Shown: one piece after another, positions 1-10,690 of the stretch
How positions within the stretch are numbered: the stretch's first letter is position 1
How the letters are laid out: every line of letters starts with the position of its first letter
Assembly (NCBI GenBank): GCA_014621425.1
Contig: JAANBB010000494.1
Location: 1-26,896 of the forward strand
DNA: 26,896 bases
Source: Cylindrodendrum hubeiense
Lineage: Eukaryota > Ascomycota > Sordariomycetes > Hypocreales > Nectriaceae
Reading direction: 5' to 3'
The notes under the pieces: model-generated
The model's database searches: none
What the model was told of the DNA's origin: nothing
Seen by the model: the letters and a program-made list of their open reading frames with translations, nothing else
Made by a program: the position numbers and the translations under genes

Positions 1-126
1 GAAAGAAAGTGGGCAGGGGACGGGGTATAAAAAGATGCTGGTAACGGAAAGAAAAAAAAAGACGCCGGGACGGGTCCAAGATGGAGGTACTATGGTGGCG
101 ACGCAGGTGAGGGTCAGGACGAGCGA

Positions 127-153
127 GGGAGCGGGAGAGGGAGCGGGAGAGGG
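127..153 (+). other. G-quadruplex-type motif
   Basis: Five GGG runs (127-129, 133-135, 139-141, 145-147, 151-153) are separated by regular 3-nt spacers, AGC or AGA. This meets the usual pattern for an intramolecular G-quadruplex. The motif is directly visible; whether it folds or has a role is unknown. It lies in the G-rich stretch inferred to be the template side of a leftward promoter or leader. Confidence 0.5.
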
Positions 154-1416
154 ACAGTGAGCAGTGAGAGGGCGAGGGGCGTGTGGCAGGATGCGCTATG
201 CCTCTGCATGCATCAAGCAGCATGAGTTGAGTTTTTTTTGCTCGCTCTGGCAGTCTTGCCTGGACAGGTCGGGCGACGATGCCAGGTACATGCATGCGAG
301 AAGCAGCCGTCGCTGTAGGTCTTGGGTGACCGTGTCCAGAGTGCAGTACGATGGATAGACGGAGGAGAGCTCCATAGGATAGAGGCCAAAGACGACGAGC
401 TGGACCAGCTGGGTCAAGCTGGGAGGGGGGGCAAGGCAGGTGGTAGGTGTGTGCTCTAGGAGGTGTGTCATGTAGCGGGCACGGAGGCGGGTCTGGAGGG
501 CGGGGTGCTTGATGGAGCACGCTCGTGACAGCAGCCCAGCGACAGAACGCGAAGAGCAGTAGGGAGAGCAGCCGCGGGAGTTGGGGCTTGGGATTAGGGA
601 TTAGGGATAGATGGGGGCTAGGGCAGATGGGAAACGATGACGATGGCAAATCCAGGAAGGCCCTCGAAGCATCTCGAGATGGCCAAGAGAACAAGACGGA
701 CAGATTGTACTCACTGTAGGTAGACTGACGAGGGGCCGGCGATAATGACGACGGTGGTGGTCAGTGGTTGGTGGCAGTGTGGTAAGTCACGGTGGTAACT
801 TTTGCAGGCTTGACGCAGCGGCTAGCACGAACGATGGCGGATGTGATGCCGGGAGGCTGAGGCGACAGACGACGGCCCAGACTGACGGACAAGGGGGAGC
901 CGTACTGAGGGGACGTAGAGGGGACGTAGGAGCGAGGACGTAGTACGTAGTAAGTAGTGTACGTAGTGTCGAGGCACAGAGACAGACTGCAAGGCAGGGA
1001 GGGTAGTGTGCTTTGCTGGGTGTGCGTTGCTGTGCGTGCTTCTGCTGTGCTCTGTTGTGCGTGTTGGAGGCGGCGGCAGTGGTGGTGCAGCGGCGAGCAG
1101 GGGGACACACGAAAGCGTGTCTTTCTGGGAGGAGGGGACGGGCCGCAGGCACGGTGAGGCTCTCGCCCTTTGTGAGTTAGGTTGGCTAGGTTTGCGGGAG
1201 GACGTCTGCCAGGCTCGGAGGGCGGCTGAGACGGAGGCGGCGACGGGACACGGAGGACGGCTGGAGTCGATGCGGACGCGGATGCGAATGCGCAGGAAGA
1301 GTAGGCTTGGGCCGGGGAGCTGAAGAATCGAGGCCGCAGGTCGGGGAGACTGGCCAGCGACAGAGAAACGATGGAGGTGATGGTGGAGGAGGAATGCTTG
1401 ACGTGCGGCGGAATGA

Positions 1417-1520
1417 GCTGAGCTGGGCTGGCCCGGCTGGGCTGGGCTGGACGACTGGTTGTGGGCTTGATGGGCTTGAGTGGGCTTGAGTGGGCTGGGC
1501 TTGGGTTGACTTGGGTCGAC
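1417..1520 (+). repeat. Degenerate GGGCT/GGGCTTGAGT simple repeat
   Basis: The sequence alternates GGGCT, GGCTT and GAGTG blocks, including near-identical 10-bp units of the form GGGCTTGAGT around 1474-1500. It is low-complexity G-rich DNA, not coding. The Pro-rich reading frame on the opposite strand is a by-product of this repeat. Confidence 0.5.
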
Positions 1521-1793
1521 TGGGGGGCGCTGGGCCTCTAGGCTCTAGGCTCTCGGCGCGCCTGGGCTCCTCTTGGGGCTGCTTTGGGCTTGGGCTAGAG
1601 GCCGCGGAACCTGGGATGACACCCAAAAACAGCGGCGCCAGGCGGCACTGGCTCAAATGGCACCTGGCCCGTGACCTGCGAGTGGCCCTGGACCAGGAGC
1701 ACGGGGATTGTGATGCGGGGCACTCTTTTTAGTCGACTTGGAGTGACGGCATGGGCATGGATGGCCATGGCCTGTGGATGTGAGCATGGGCAG

Positions 1794-1829
1794 GCAGTGT
1801 GGGCAGTGTGGGCAGTGTGGACAGTGTGG
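1794..1829 (+). repeat. Tandem 9-bp repeat, four copies
   Basis: Four consecutive 9-bp units GCAGTGTGG occupy 1794-1802, 1803-1811, 1812-1820 and 1821-1829; the last starts with A instead of G. The flanks carry further GGGCATGG-type copies. This is a minisatellite-like tract in non-coding DNA. The Gly/Cys- and Trp/Ala/Val-rich reading frames over it are repeat artefacts. Confidence 0.75.
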
Positions 1830-2604
1830 ACATGGCCTGCGAGTGTGGGCATGGCGGCATGGCCTGGGATCATGGGCATGGGCAGACGTCAATGAGCAAC
1901 CTAACGCCAAACCGACGACGCTTCCTTTTAGCTCCGGTCACTCAGTCGCTCAGTCGCTGGCCGGGATTCAAGCGCAGTTGGAAGTGCTCTGGTGAGGGGG
2001 ACTAGGTAGGGAGCTTTGGTGAGGGGTTAAACAACGCAGGATACAACACGAGGCTCTTCTGTCTCAGCGCCATGTAGCCATGTCTCTGTTCTTGGGTTCG
2101 TTGGGGAACTCGGGGCTACAGATATTACGCCCAGAGAGGGTTGAGGAGAAAAAAAACGCCAACAAGTGAGGCGAACAGCCGGTGACCAGGGGGGTACCAG
2201 GAGAATGGGCGACAGTGACTAACTTCAAAACTAGGGACAGGACCCGACAGCAGCTACAGAGCCAACTTTCAACCCCCAATTCAGGTGCCGGCTGAGTGTA
2301 AGTAGCCCATTCCGTGGGCGCCCAGACGTGGGGTGTTGGTGATGAAGTGGACGAGGAGGCAAATTGCGGCGGCGCATGGCGGAGCATCACCAAACTGGAT
2401 GCTACCATGGAGCACAATTCAGTGAGCCAGCAGGTACCAGCTGCCAGCCCAGGTGTCAGACCGGAGACGGGAATCAAGGTAAATTGACGACTGGTAAGCA
2501 TGCCAGGACCCGCAGCCGCAGGCGTTGGGCTTGCTCATGTGCTCATTTTGAGACGGGCACCTGGCGCTAAAAACTCCGCAGGCGGAAGTTGAGAATAGTC
2601 AGGC

Positions 2605-2626
2605 TACCTACCTACCTACCTGCCTA
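2605..2626 (+). repeat. TACC tetranucleotide microsatellite
   Basis: Four perfect TACC units (2605-2620) are followed by one TGCC variant and a final TA. TACC/GGTA tracts are frequent in intergenic DNA of hypocrealean fungi (general knowledge). It is non-coding here. Confidence 0.75.
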
Positions 2627-3860
2627 CGGTCGAGGAGGACGGTGTACATACCATCCTGTACGTACCTGACTTGCCTTCCCCTCTTAGGCGCATCCCAAAA
2701 TACACTTGCCTCCACATGAGGTAGGGGAGGCACGGATACCTCTAGCCTAGCGAGGTGGTGAGTAGACAGGTCAGCACGCCGTACCTGAGGCCATGTAGGT
2801 GAGTCGGCGCACCACACTCAATGCGGCGAGAGAACGTGGAAGGGAAGAGACAAGGTGTCCGTGCCGTGGCTACCGCTGTCAGAGGGAAAGTCTCACTCGC
2901 GAGATGCCTTCCACGGCACAACACAAGGCGGAAAAGCAAGCAGCATGGCAGGCACGACCTGCTGCAGCGACTACCTGCTCCCAGCGGTTCTACTCAACCC
3001 GACTGAACTGCCTGAGGTATCCGCCCTCCATTCTTGAGACAACCGAGGTTGCGTCTTGGATCTTCCAACGGCAACGACGCCTTTGGTCAGCACCAACACC
3101 AAGAGACCAAACCACCTCTCAATGACCGGCGCCCAACCTACGTCCTGTACGTCGCCCTGCCTCACTACGACCCAAGCGCAAAGCAGATACACAGGCCTCC
3201 CCCTGGATCCAGATGGACCCAATGCGGCACTGAGCGTTTGTGGGCATGCACTGTGAGCTACCGAAACCGCCGCAGGGGATATTCGAGTACCGACCCGAAC
3301 CTGTCTCTAGCACAATGCTCCGTCTGCAAGTTGCATTCCGACTCCATCATTTGTGAGCCCGAGCCCAAACTGCCGCGGTGCTGACTTCCTTCTTACAGCA
3401 ATCGGATCGAGTGCCTGGCGTCGTCGACTCGCCGTGACAGGCCCGGCGAGGGATCTGGGAATCCACACCCGCCTCGGTGGCCCCCCCAGTCCCGTCCCGT
3501 CCAACAGGACGTCCGTGGTTTAGTCCCCGGTGGATACGGCCAAGCACCGGCCTGCTGTTGGCCCTGCGCATGCGCGTCCCGTTTCTTCGTCCAGATGCTG
3601 CTGACCTCCCTGGCAACCTCTCACATGCACACTTCGCATGCCCCACTGGATTCGGCTTGCCGTCTTGGTTCCGACGCTCATCGAAGATTCTGACACTGAC
3701 GCGCGCATCTATTTCGCCCAGTGCCGTCTGCGCAGGGCTCAATTCCATTACCGGGGCCTCGATGGCAATTCCCAGGTATAGCCTCCCAAGTCACGGGAGG
3801 CACTCGTTCACCTGGTCAAAGGTGGCCCGACGTCTGTCAATCGCAGCGAATGGTCACGTC

Positions 3861-3932
3861 ACCTCACCTCACTTCACCTTACCTCGCCTCACCTCACCTC
3901 ACTTTGCCTCCTTCTCGCCTCGCCTAACTTCA
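3861..3932 (+). repeat. Degenerate CACCT/CTCAC pyrimidine repeat
   Basis: The tract is built of imperfect 5-bp CCTCA units (ACCTC, ACTTC, ACCTT, GCCTC), giving an almost purine-free strand apart from A in every unit. It is low-complexity. The open frame across it (3477-4040, plus) has no protein-family features, so I treat this as non-coding. Confidence 0.55.
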
Positions 3933-6900
3933 GCTTGTAGCCTTAGCCCTGTTATGTTCAGGGCAGGCCGCGTCCCTCTCTTACATCGTAGCACCTTTGA
4001 TGAAGGCGCTCACGCCAAGTCCAGGAGGCGACCACGGTGAGGTTTGTGTTTGATCGGTGCCTTTCAACCTTCAATTGCCCAAGACATCTGCCCGTTGGTA
4101 CTTCTGCACATCGGTCGCGACAACCGCGATGCATGGGCAGGGGTCATCCCCCTTGCCCAGGCCCAGCTTTGCCAGCCTCTATCGATCAAAAGCAAGTTGG
4201 TTACAGGGAGCGACGGTCGTCGACCGGCCGCTGTGGACAGCCGCCCCTCGCCGGCGAGACTTGTCCGAGACCACTAGGCTCCTCCGCCCCGGTCGGGTGC
4301 CGCCCATCTGACGCCGAAGAGGAGATGATGATGGATGCTTCGTTCAAGCACATGCACGGCGGGGCCGTGACGGTGAAGCCAGGTGGATCCCTAGTCTCTG
4401 GAGCTGTCAAGGAACCCCGTCTTCGGCCCCGATGGAGCGGTACGAGGCAACTCGCTGAGTCGCAGGCCTCGTGCCCTAATCGTGCATCCACAGAACAGGT
4501 CTCTATTTTGGGCACATTTGAGAGTCACCACCACGTCCAATCTCATGCGTAGATGGCCAATTTCAGAAGTAGGGGGATCAGGCGGTCACCAGATCGTTAC
4601 TATTGTGGATTTTCCAGGTACGGATACGCGTTCTGAGATGCTTGCCCCTCGCAATTAAGCCATTCCCCATGTTGTGCATTACATGTACCTTGCGGGCGCC
4701 AAATGGAGGGGGCGATTTCCCCAACACTGATTTATGCGTGTGCACTTCGGGCTCAATTTTGCCTGGGATTGACCAGGTGCTGTCTGTGGCTACTGCTCGG
4801 TGGTGGTCAAGATACAATCTGCGCGGTGAAAATGAGGGTGGGTACAGGGTAGGGAGTGGCGACGCCAGAGGTGATCAGCGGGAGGGGCGCTACGTCATGA
4901 TGAGAGTGGACGTCATCCTGTGACACATGGCCAATGCTGGTGGTTTGTGTCACGACGACGACGCCTGCAAAGGGCGACGATGGCAGCATGGGTGTACAAA
5001 CATGAGCGAGTGGTATCGACGAAGGAACAGAACCAGAAGGGAGAGGAGGTTGGACTTGGAGCCTGGATGGCGGAAGGTGGAGGAATGGATCATCGTCACT
5101 GGTCTGCGACTCCAACTCCCATGTCCATCAGGCGCCTGTCGTGCATCTTGGGTGAAGGGGAAAACGATCCGGAGCCTGGACCAGGGTCGGACTCCTCACG
5201 CCGCTCAGGAGCTCGAAGCCCCTTGTCGGTCTCGTCCAATCCAAGCCACGCGCCGCAGTGATGGGAGGCTGCAGGCCAGTCAGCAGTCCCGGATGCTCGT
5301 TAACGATGAGAGGGGTCAACCACGGTAACATGTAGGGGCCAACTAACATGGAGGGGGACGAGGCCGATGGTTGGAGGACTGGCCAGCACCGGATGGGAGG
5401 GTGATGGGAGTGATGGTCAGAGTGGGCTTTGTGGAATGCAGGTGGTCTCATGACCCCGTCCCATGCAACGCTAACAGCAATGGCCGATTTTAGGTTCGCA
5501 AAGGCACGGCCCATCTGATCAGGAAGCGAAAAAAAGGGGGACCCATTGTTGAGCCGTCCAACCACCAAAGCGAGAGGACTGACTAGGGCAGTCTTGGGAA
5601 GGTAAGGCAAGGTCTAGTGGACGTTGGACGCTAGGGAACTGTAGTCTTCACCAAGATTCCCATCAAACACGACTACTATCCCGTCGATTTCAATTCGCCC
5701 CGACCATTGGTTAGCGATTGGCTGTATTGGGGCAATTGGGGCAATGAACAGCCGGACCCTCTCGCATCTGATCTCAACCCCACCCAACAAGCGTCCCACC
5801 GGAGCTGGGGGCCTTAACCAAAGCGCACCGCGGCGTGGCGGACGGCATTGCGGCGGCACCGGGAGAGGGAGAGGGAGAGGAGGAAAGCCTAGATCAGATT
5901 CCCCTACCAGCCGCTGCGGGTTTGAAAGCGTCGGAGGAAGCCCTGACGCCACCTCAATGCCGGCATGACCAGTGGGGGGGAGGGCTTGGCTCGCTTGAGG
6001 AGCTGGTGGCTTGAGAGCTCTTCATGCTTGCTTGTTGGAGCTGTTGAGTCCTAGAAGAGAGTTCATTGTTTTGGGCTGTTCGTCATGTCCGACAACCCAA
6101 AAACGACACCGGCCGTCTACTGAATATTGAATGCGATGGGCAACTGTCAATCCGGGTTGCTGACGAGCGGGATAGTTGCAGAGGCCCGAGAAGAGTCCAG
6201 TGCGGGTTTACACCATTAACCAACGGCCCAACTTTGCAAACACCCTCAACCTATCCATGGTGCCCGGGACTCAGCATTTGACGCCATGTTGTCCATTAAC
6301 TGCATAACGGTGGATAATCTAAAACTGGATATCATGGATACTCTGGGGGGTTGCTTCGAGACAACAAAGTTCTTCTGAGGGGAGGACTAGCCAAGGCTCA
6401 GCGGATAGTACACCACCTGACATGTTGGTTGATACAACACAACGTAGCTATTTACAACCCCCCCTTCACACGTCAAACTCGTCCCCTCACTGCACCAGCA
6501 CAGGGTTTCAAGCCTTGTGGCAACCAATCCATCCCTTCCTCTTATTGGGTATCCTGGCACGCATCTGCTGGTACCCTCCTCGAGCTCCAGTCTCTCTGCC
6601 TCCAGTAACGGTCGGTACCTCCCACACCAAGTCTTCGCCCCCGTCTTACTTTCAGGTACTCTCTCCCTGCCCCGGGTCAGACGAGCAACCAAGGGCGGTA
6701 CCGGCCCAGGTTCGTGAGGCAAGGGTGTTAGCATCGTCAGCTCATCTCATCGCCTCGAAACACAGCCACTTGTTCTGTGTCGGCCTCGAGCTTCAGGTCT
6801 GCCCTGAATCATGGATTGCCGGCTCATGTTTCCACGTAACCAGACAGTATCCAGCAACGGATTATACTGTTGCATGGAACAAGATCTGGTCGTCATGGCA

Positions 6901-7170
6901 GCACCCTTTACCGCCTCGCTGACGAATCCAGCAACTTACATCTCTCCGGAGCTGACGTATAGTGACGAAATTGATGACGCATGAAGCTACTCGAGATAAA
7001 AGGGACCACCCTGATCAATAGCACAGGCACTTGCTACGAGCTACAGGTGCCACAGCGGCCCCGATGTTGCCATGTTGGGCCGAGCCTGGCTCTGAATGAG
7101 GATAATAGGACGAGGTCGATGGCCTGGACCACATCTGGTCATTTGCTCACGGTTGAGGCTGTAGCCGAAT

Positions 7171-7194
7171 GCATGCATGCATGCACGCACGCAC
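7171..7194 (+). repeat. GCAT/GCAC microsatellite
   Basis: Three GCAT units plus a fourth grade into GCAC units. Each GCAT stretch is also a palindrome-rich ATGCAT run. It is a simple repeat in non-coding DNA. Confidence 0.7.
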
Positions 7195-9845
7195 CCACGT
7201 CGATCAGCCGGGCTTAGGTTCTGGTCTCGCTCCAGTCCTAGAAGAGCTGGTGATGGTGTCGGTGGTGACGGATAGGCGCAGCTGCCCAGTACAGTACCCG
7301 CTTCGGTCAATGCTCTCACCATGGAGCTGTCCCCTGTCTCGCCTCTGAAGAAGTGCGCCTCGGGGGGTTTACTCCAGACATTCACCGTGCCCTTTGATGA
7401 TATCTCATACAATTTCCCGGGACAAGGGCCCTCGCTGGGTCGATGCTGAGGTGCCACAAACCCAATTGAGATCCGTGACACCCTATCACCCGGACACGAC
7501 CCATTGGCCTGAGTCACGTCAGGGTTTTTGGCCCCCTCGCGGCCTCGCCTGGGTCTACTCTGGATGTATCATCTGTACTGGGCTTTGGATCTTCTTCCAT
7601 TTCAGATGGCGGTGCATCACGGCCTGGGCCCACCCCAATGCGGCGCAACAATGGGCTGCTTTCGCACGCCTCGTGCCTCGTGATCATGCTCCATCCACTG
7701 GGTCAACATGCATCGTGGGTTCCCTTGCAGCTCGGGGCCAGATTTCCCTCAAAGCGGCCATCACGAGGACGGCGGGCATGCCGTTTAGAAACACGACATA
7801 CCCGCCATCGTCATGGCCGGCATCACCAAGCCGCATTTGTCTTGCAGACTGGGCCAGGGAACCGCAGGTTTCTGTCCCAGACCCCTGGGACCACGGCAGC
7901 TGTCGTCCCACCTGCGGTGTAGGGTAGGTTACACCAGGAGGACGACATCACGCCAGCATCGCTCTGCGTCCGTACCACAACGACGGATTCCCCTGCAGCT
8001 CCAACGCTATGAGGGCATCGCCGTGCAATTTCCCGACTCAGTCGACGGGTGGAATGCTTACTGCTCCCCCCCTCCCTTCCTGTTTAGTATCATGGCAGCC
8101 CGTCGGCGGCCGTCGAGCACCCGTGATTACTCTCGCAGAGATGAGCAAACATCCCATTCTGCTTGTCATGGCGACACCCCTGGAATCTGTAAGGTGACGT
8201 GTTGGGATATCCACCGATGCCTCGACGACGGCCCGAAGAGGTGTCCTCACCAGTGTAGCAGTATTGCCACACTTGCCACGAGGGCTCCCGGCATATCCAT
8301 ACATGTGAGCTGGCGATAGAGTTGGGATGGGTCCGCCCCCTCGCGCTCTTCCCGCCCGGGGAATGTATGCTAGCAAACCCGAGGGGACGCACCCGGGCAC
8401 GATGCTCCATTGATAGCCGTGGAACTATGACAAGCTCGCCATATTCAACCGGGCATAATCACGTGCCTTGCCCGTCCCCTGCAACGGGTGAGAACTGGCC
8501 GGTCACTTGCATCTCTTGGCGATGGCCTCGCTTGAAAGACGCGATTAGGGAACGTCCATTTTCAAACACGCCTGGGTGGACAATTGCCGGTGGATATGGG
8601 CCTCGCAGAACCGGGTCCCTGGCCCTAACCGCGCCCATTGCAGACGCAGCTTCTGGTATTTTGCCTGCCCCGAACGCTGTGTGCTCTGTGCTTTGTGCTC
8701 TGTGCGTGCAAGACGGTCGTTAACGCCCAACGAAACCATGAATCATGTACTTGTACGGTACTATGTATGTACGGAGTGCGTGACGAGAGGAGGACACGGG
8801 CACGCTGGAGGTCCATGCACGCCCGGTTGCCGGATCGAAGCGGACAGGAGGGGACAAGAACGGCAAGGGATACATAGGAGAGGATGCAGTAGGACTGGAT
8901 AGGACTCGTCCGTACGGTAGGGGACATAGCAGGGCAAGGCAGGTGAGCGCAACTTGGAGTTGAGTCGGTTGACACAGGCCACATTTAAACCGGCTCTGTC
9001 ATATGTGATGATGCTTGCCACACCACCGTCCGCTCCAACAGGTGTCCCTCTCCGGGACATGTCGTTCCATGCAGTGCGATGCGGGTGCGGTTCGGCTTGA
9101 GTCTTCATCGGACGGGACGGCAATAATTCCTATCTCTGTCTCGATTCGTGCCCTCCCTCTTTGTTCCCGGAGCATCACTGAGAGCAACCGGTGCCCTGTC
9201 TAGCTCAGCTCAGCTCATCTCATCCCTACCGAGAGAGATCGTCATCTCCGGGACTCCCCTGGACCTGGGCCTATCCCCGTAGATGTTACCTCGTCGCATG
9301 CTCGTCGCCCCGCGATCCTTTCAGCGCAGCTGTGCTGGAGTTGTAAACACCAAACAGCCTGTTCAGGAGATACCACCCTCCCTCTCCGTAACGAGGCTCT
9401 CACGCCCAGCACGTCAAGCGACGACGGGCAAAATCTCGCCTCCCACATGCTCCCCTGTCCGGGAAACAATACCCTCACACACCACATACCACGCACACTC
9501 TCACACACACCCGTCGTACATCCGAATCCGCACATGCCCTGTGCCACGCTTCCACATCCAGCGACCTGCATCAAGCGGGCAATGCTGTACACACGTTTCT
9601 CGGCGCGCGCTCCCCCAGCCCATCCGAAACCACCGGACCACCCCCGTTGTTGTATTCCGGTATATCGTAAGCTCAAGCCCGAGCTCGAGCTCCAGGCACA
9701 GACCGAGAGGGTGAGAAACCCCTCGCCGTCAGATATTGGCGTACCGGAGGACGAGACCTGTGTGGGCCCGTTCTCTCACACTGCCCGCCAGCCTGCTTGC
9801 CTAGCCGCAGCAGCCCAACTGCGCGGCAGCTTTGGTTGGACGGCG

Positions 9846-9875
9846 TGTCGTGTCGTGTCGTGTCGTGCCGTGTCG
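9846..9875 (+). repeat. TGTCG pentanucleotide repeat
   Basis: About six consecutive TGTCG units with one C-for-T variant. On the minus strand the repeat produces an ArgHisAspThrThr-type peptide repeat inside an unsupported open frame (9673-10440). Confidence 0.7.
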
Positions 9876-10639
9876 TGCTGCGACTCGGCGCGTATCTGGC
9901 CTCTGGGGCGGGTGGAAAAAAGGACATGAGTCTTAAAGCATCTACAGCGTCTGAGAGCATGTGCCGGAGGTTCTGCTCAGTAGGTGTGGGCGGCTGGCTG
10001 CATGGCGCTCCGCACTGGGACATGGCATATCGTTTCAACCAGTTCCCCTCGCCTCGCCGCTCTCGAACCCGGTGGACAAAACCTGCAGATTCCATTTCGA
10101 GGAGGGGCATGCTGTATGGGGCAACCTCAATTGCCGGGAAGGGCTGTACTGACGGCCGACCAGTCAAGGCGGTTGAGTATGTGCCCCTGGAGCTGATGGG
10201 TGCACACTCCTCTTTTCCTACGTTGCCGATCTTATGGAGCTCGCGCACTTCTCGTTGGGGAGAGGCTGGCTTGGCTCGAATTGGTGTATTGGGAATGTTT
10301 TGATGGGATATGATGTGACGTTGTTGGGGATTGTCGGTTTCTCGCAACCAGGAGCGAGGGAGCAGACCGTCGGGGTTCGGCTCGCGGGGCTTGCTAACTT
10401 GACTCGTCATATTGCTGCGTGAACTGGAGAGGGACGGCAACCGACTGGTTCGTCAGGACGCGAGATGAGTAAATCATGTGATCATTCATGGATCATATCT
10501 GGATATTCGGACTTCTTCCTGATACCGCATCTTCCCGTTCTGTACCTGTGCAGCATCATCATGGCATTTTCCATCTGACCGCGGCCCGCCTAACCTAAGC
10601 GAACTCGATAGCCCTCTGCGCCGTTCCAGGTTTATACCC

Positions 10640-10675
10640 AGGTCCAGGTCCAGGTCCAGGTCCAGATCCAGGCCC
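10640..10675 (-). repeat. AGGTCC hexanucleotide repeat just past the PFK-2 stop codon
   Basis: Six tandem 6-bp units run 10640-10675 in plus-strand notation: four perfect AGGTCC, then AGATCC and AGGCCC. The array begins 15 bp beyond the TAG stop of the PFK-2-like gene, in its presumed 3-prime untranslated region. Read in frame past the stop it would encode a Gly-Pro repeat; in another frame it gives a Leu-Asp repeat. No readthrough signal is evident, so I take it as an untranslated microsatellite. Confidence 0.75.
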
Positions 10676-10690
10676 AGCAAAGTTTGGGAC

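Larger units (their letters stand above)
1..1900. other. Gene-free region, G-rich on plus strand; possible promoter/leader of a leftward off-edge gene
   Basis: No open reading frame here encodes a recognisable protein. The plus strand is conspicuously rich in G and poor in C (clearest at about 100-200 and 1300-1560), so the minus strand is CT-rich. In filamentous fungi a pyrimidine-rich sense strand is common just upstream of and across transcription starts. I therefore infer, weakly, that this could be the promoter or 5-prime leader of a leftward gene whose coding part lies beyond position 1. The minus-strand frames here are low-complexity Pro/Ser stretches, which is what CT-rich DNA gives by chance. 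Repeats inside the region are listed separately. Confidence 0.3.
1900..10600. other. Long intergenic region with no recognisable gene
   Basis: I read both strands for family motifs, for runs of open frame joined by plausible introns, and for RNA genes, and found none. Open frames reach about 255 codons but lack family motifs, many open only from TTG or CTG, and they overlap equally long frames on other strands. Short tandem repeats and pyrimidine tracts are scattered through it. There is no sign of transposase, reverse transcriptase or long terminal repeats. It may hold unrecognised fast-evolving genes, long non-coding RNAs or regulatory DNA; the sequence alone does not decide. Confidence 0.4.

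Noticed and set aside
590..609. GGGATTA repeats resembling telomere sequence
   Set aside because: There are only two to three copies and the unit is 7 bp, not the TTAGGG hexamer of filamentous fungi. No other subtelomeric sign.
1186..1656. Pro/Ser-rich 156-codon minus-strand frame
   Set aside because: It is explained by the G-rich simple repeat on the plus strand; low-complexity product with no conserved block.
4037..4552. 171-codon plus-strand frame in the left region
   Set aside because: No domain, two overlapping frames of similar kind, and no convincing introns linking it to other frames.
10055..10090. GGTTCGA-like B-box on the minus strand, possible tRNA
   Set aside because: The T-arm does not pair and no matching A-box or acceptor stem is found at tRNA distance.
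9673..10440. 255-codon minus-strand open frame, the longest in the left region
   Set aside because: It opens from TTG (first ATG about ten codons later), runs through the TGTCG simple repeat, has no recognisable domain, and competes with a 168-codon frame on the other strand.
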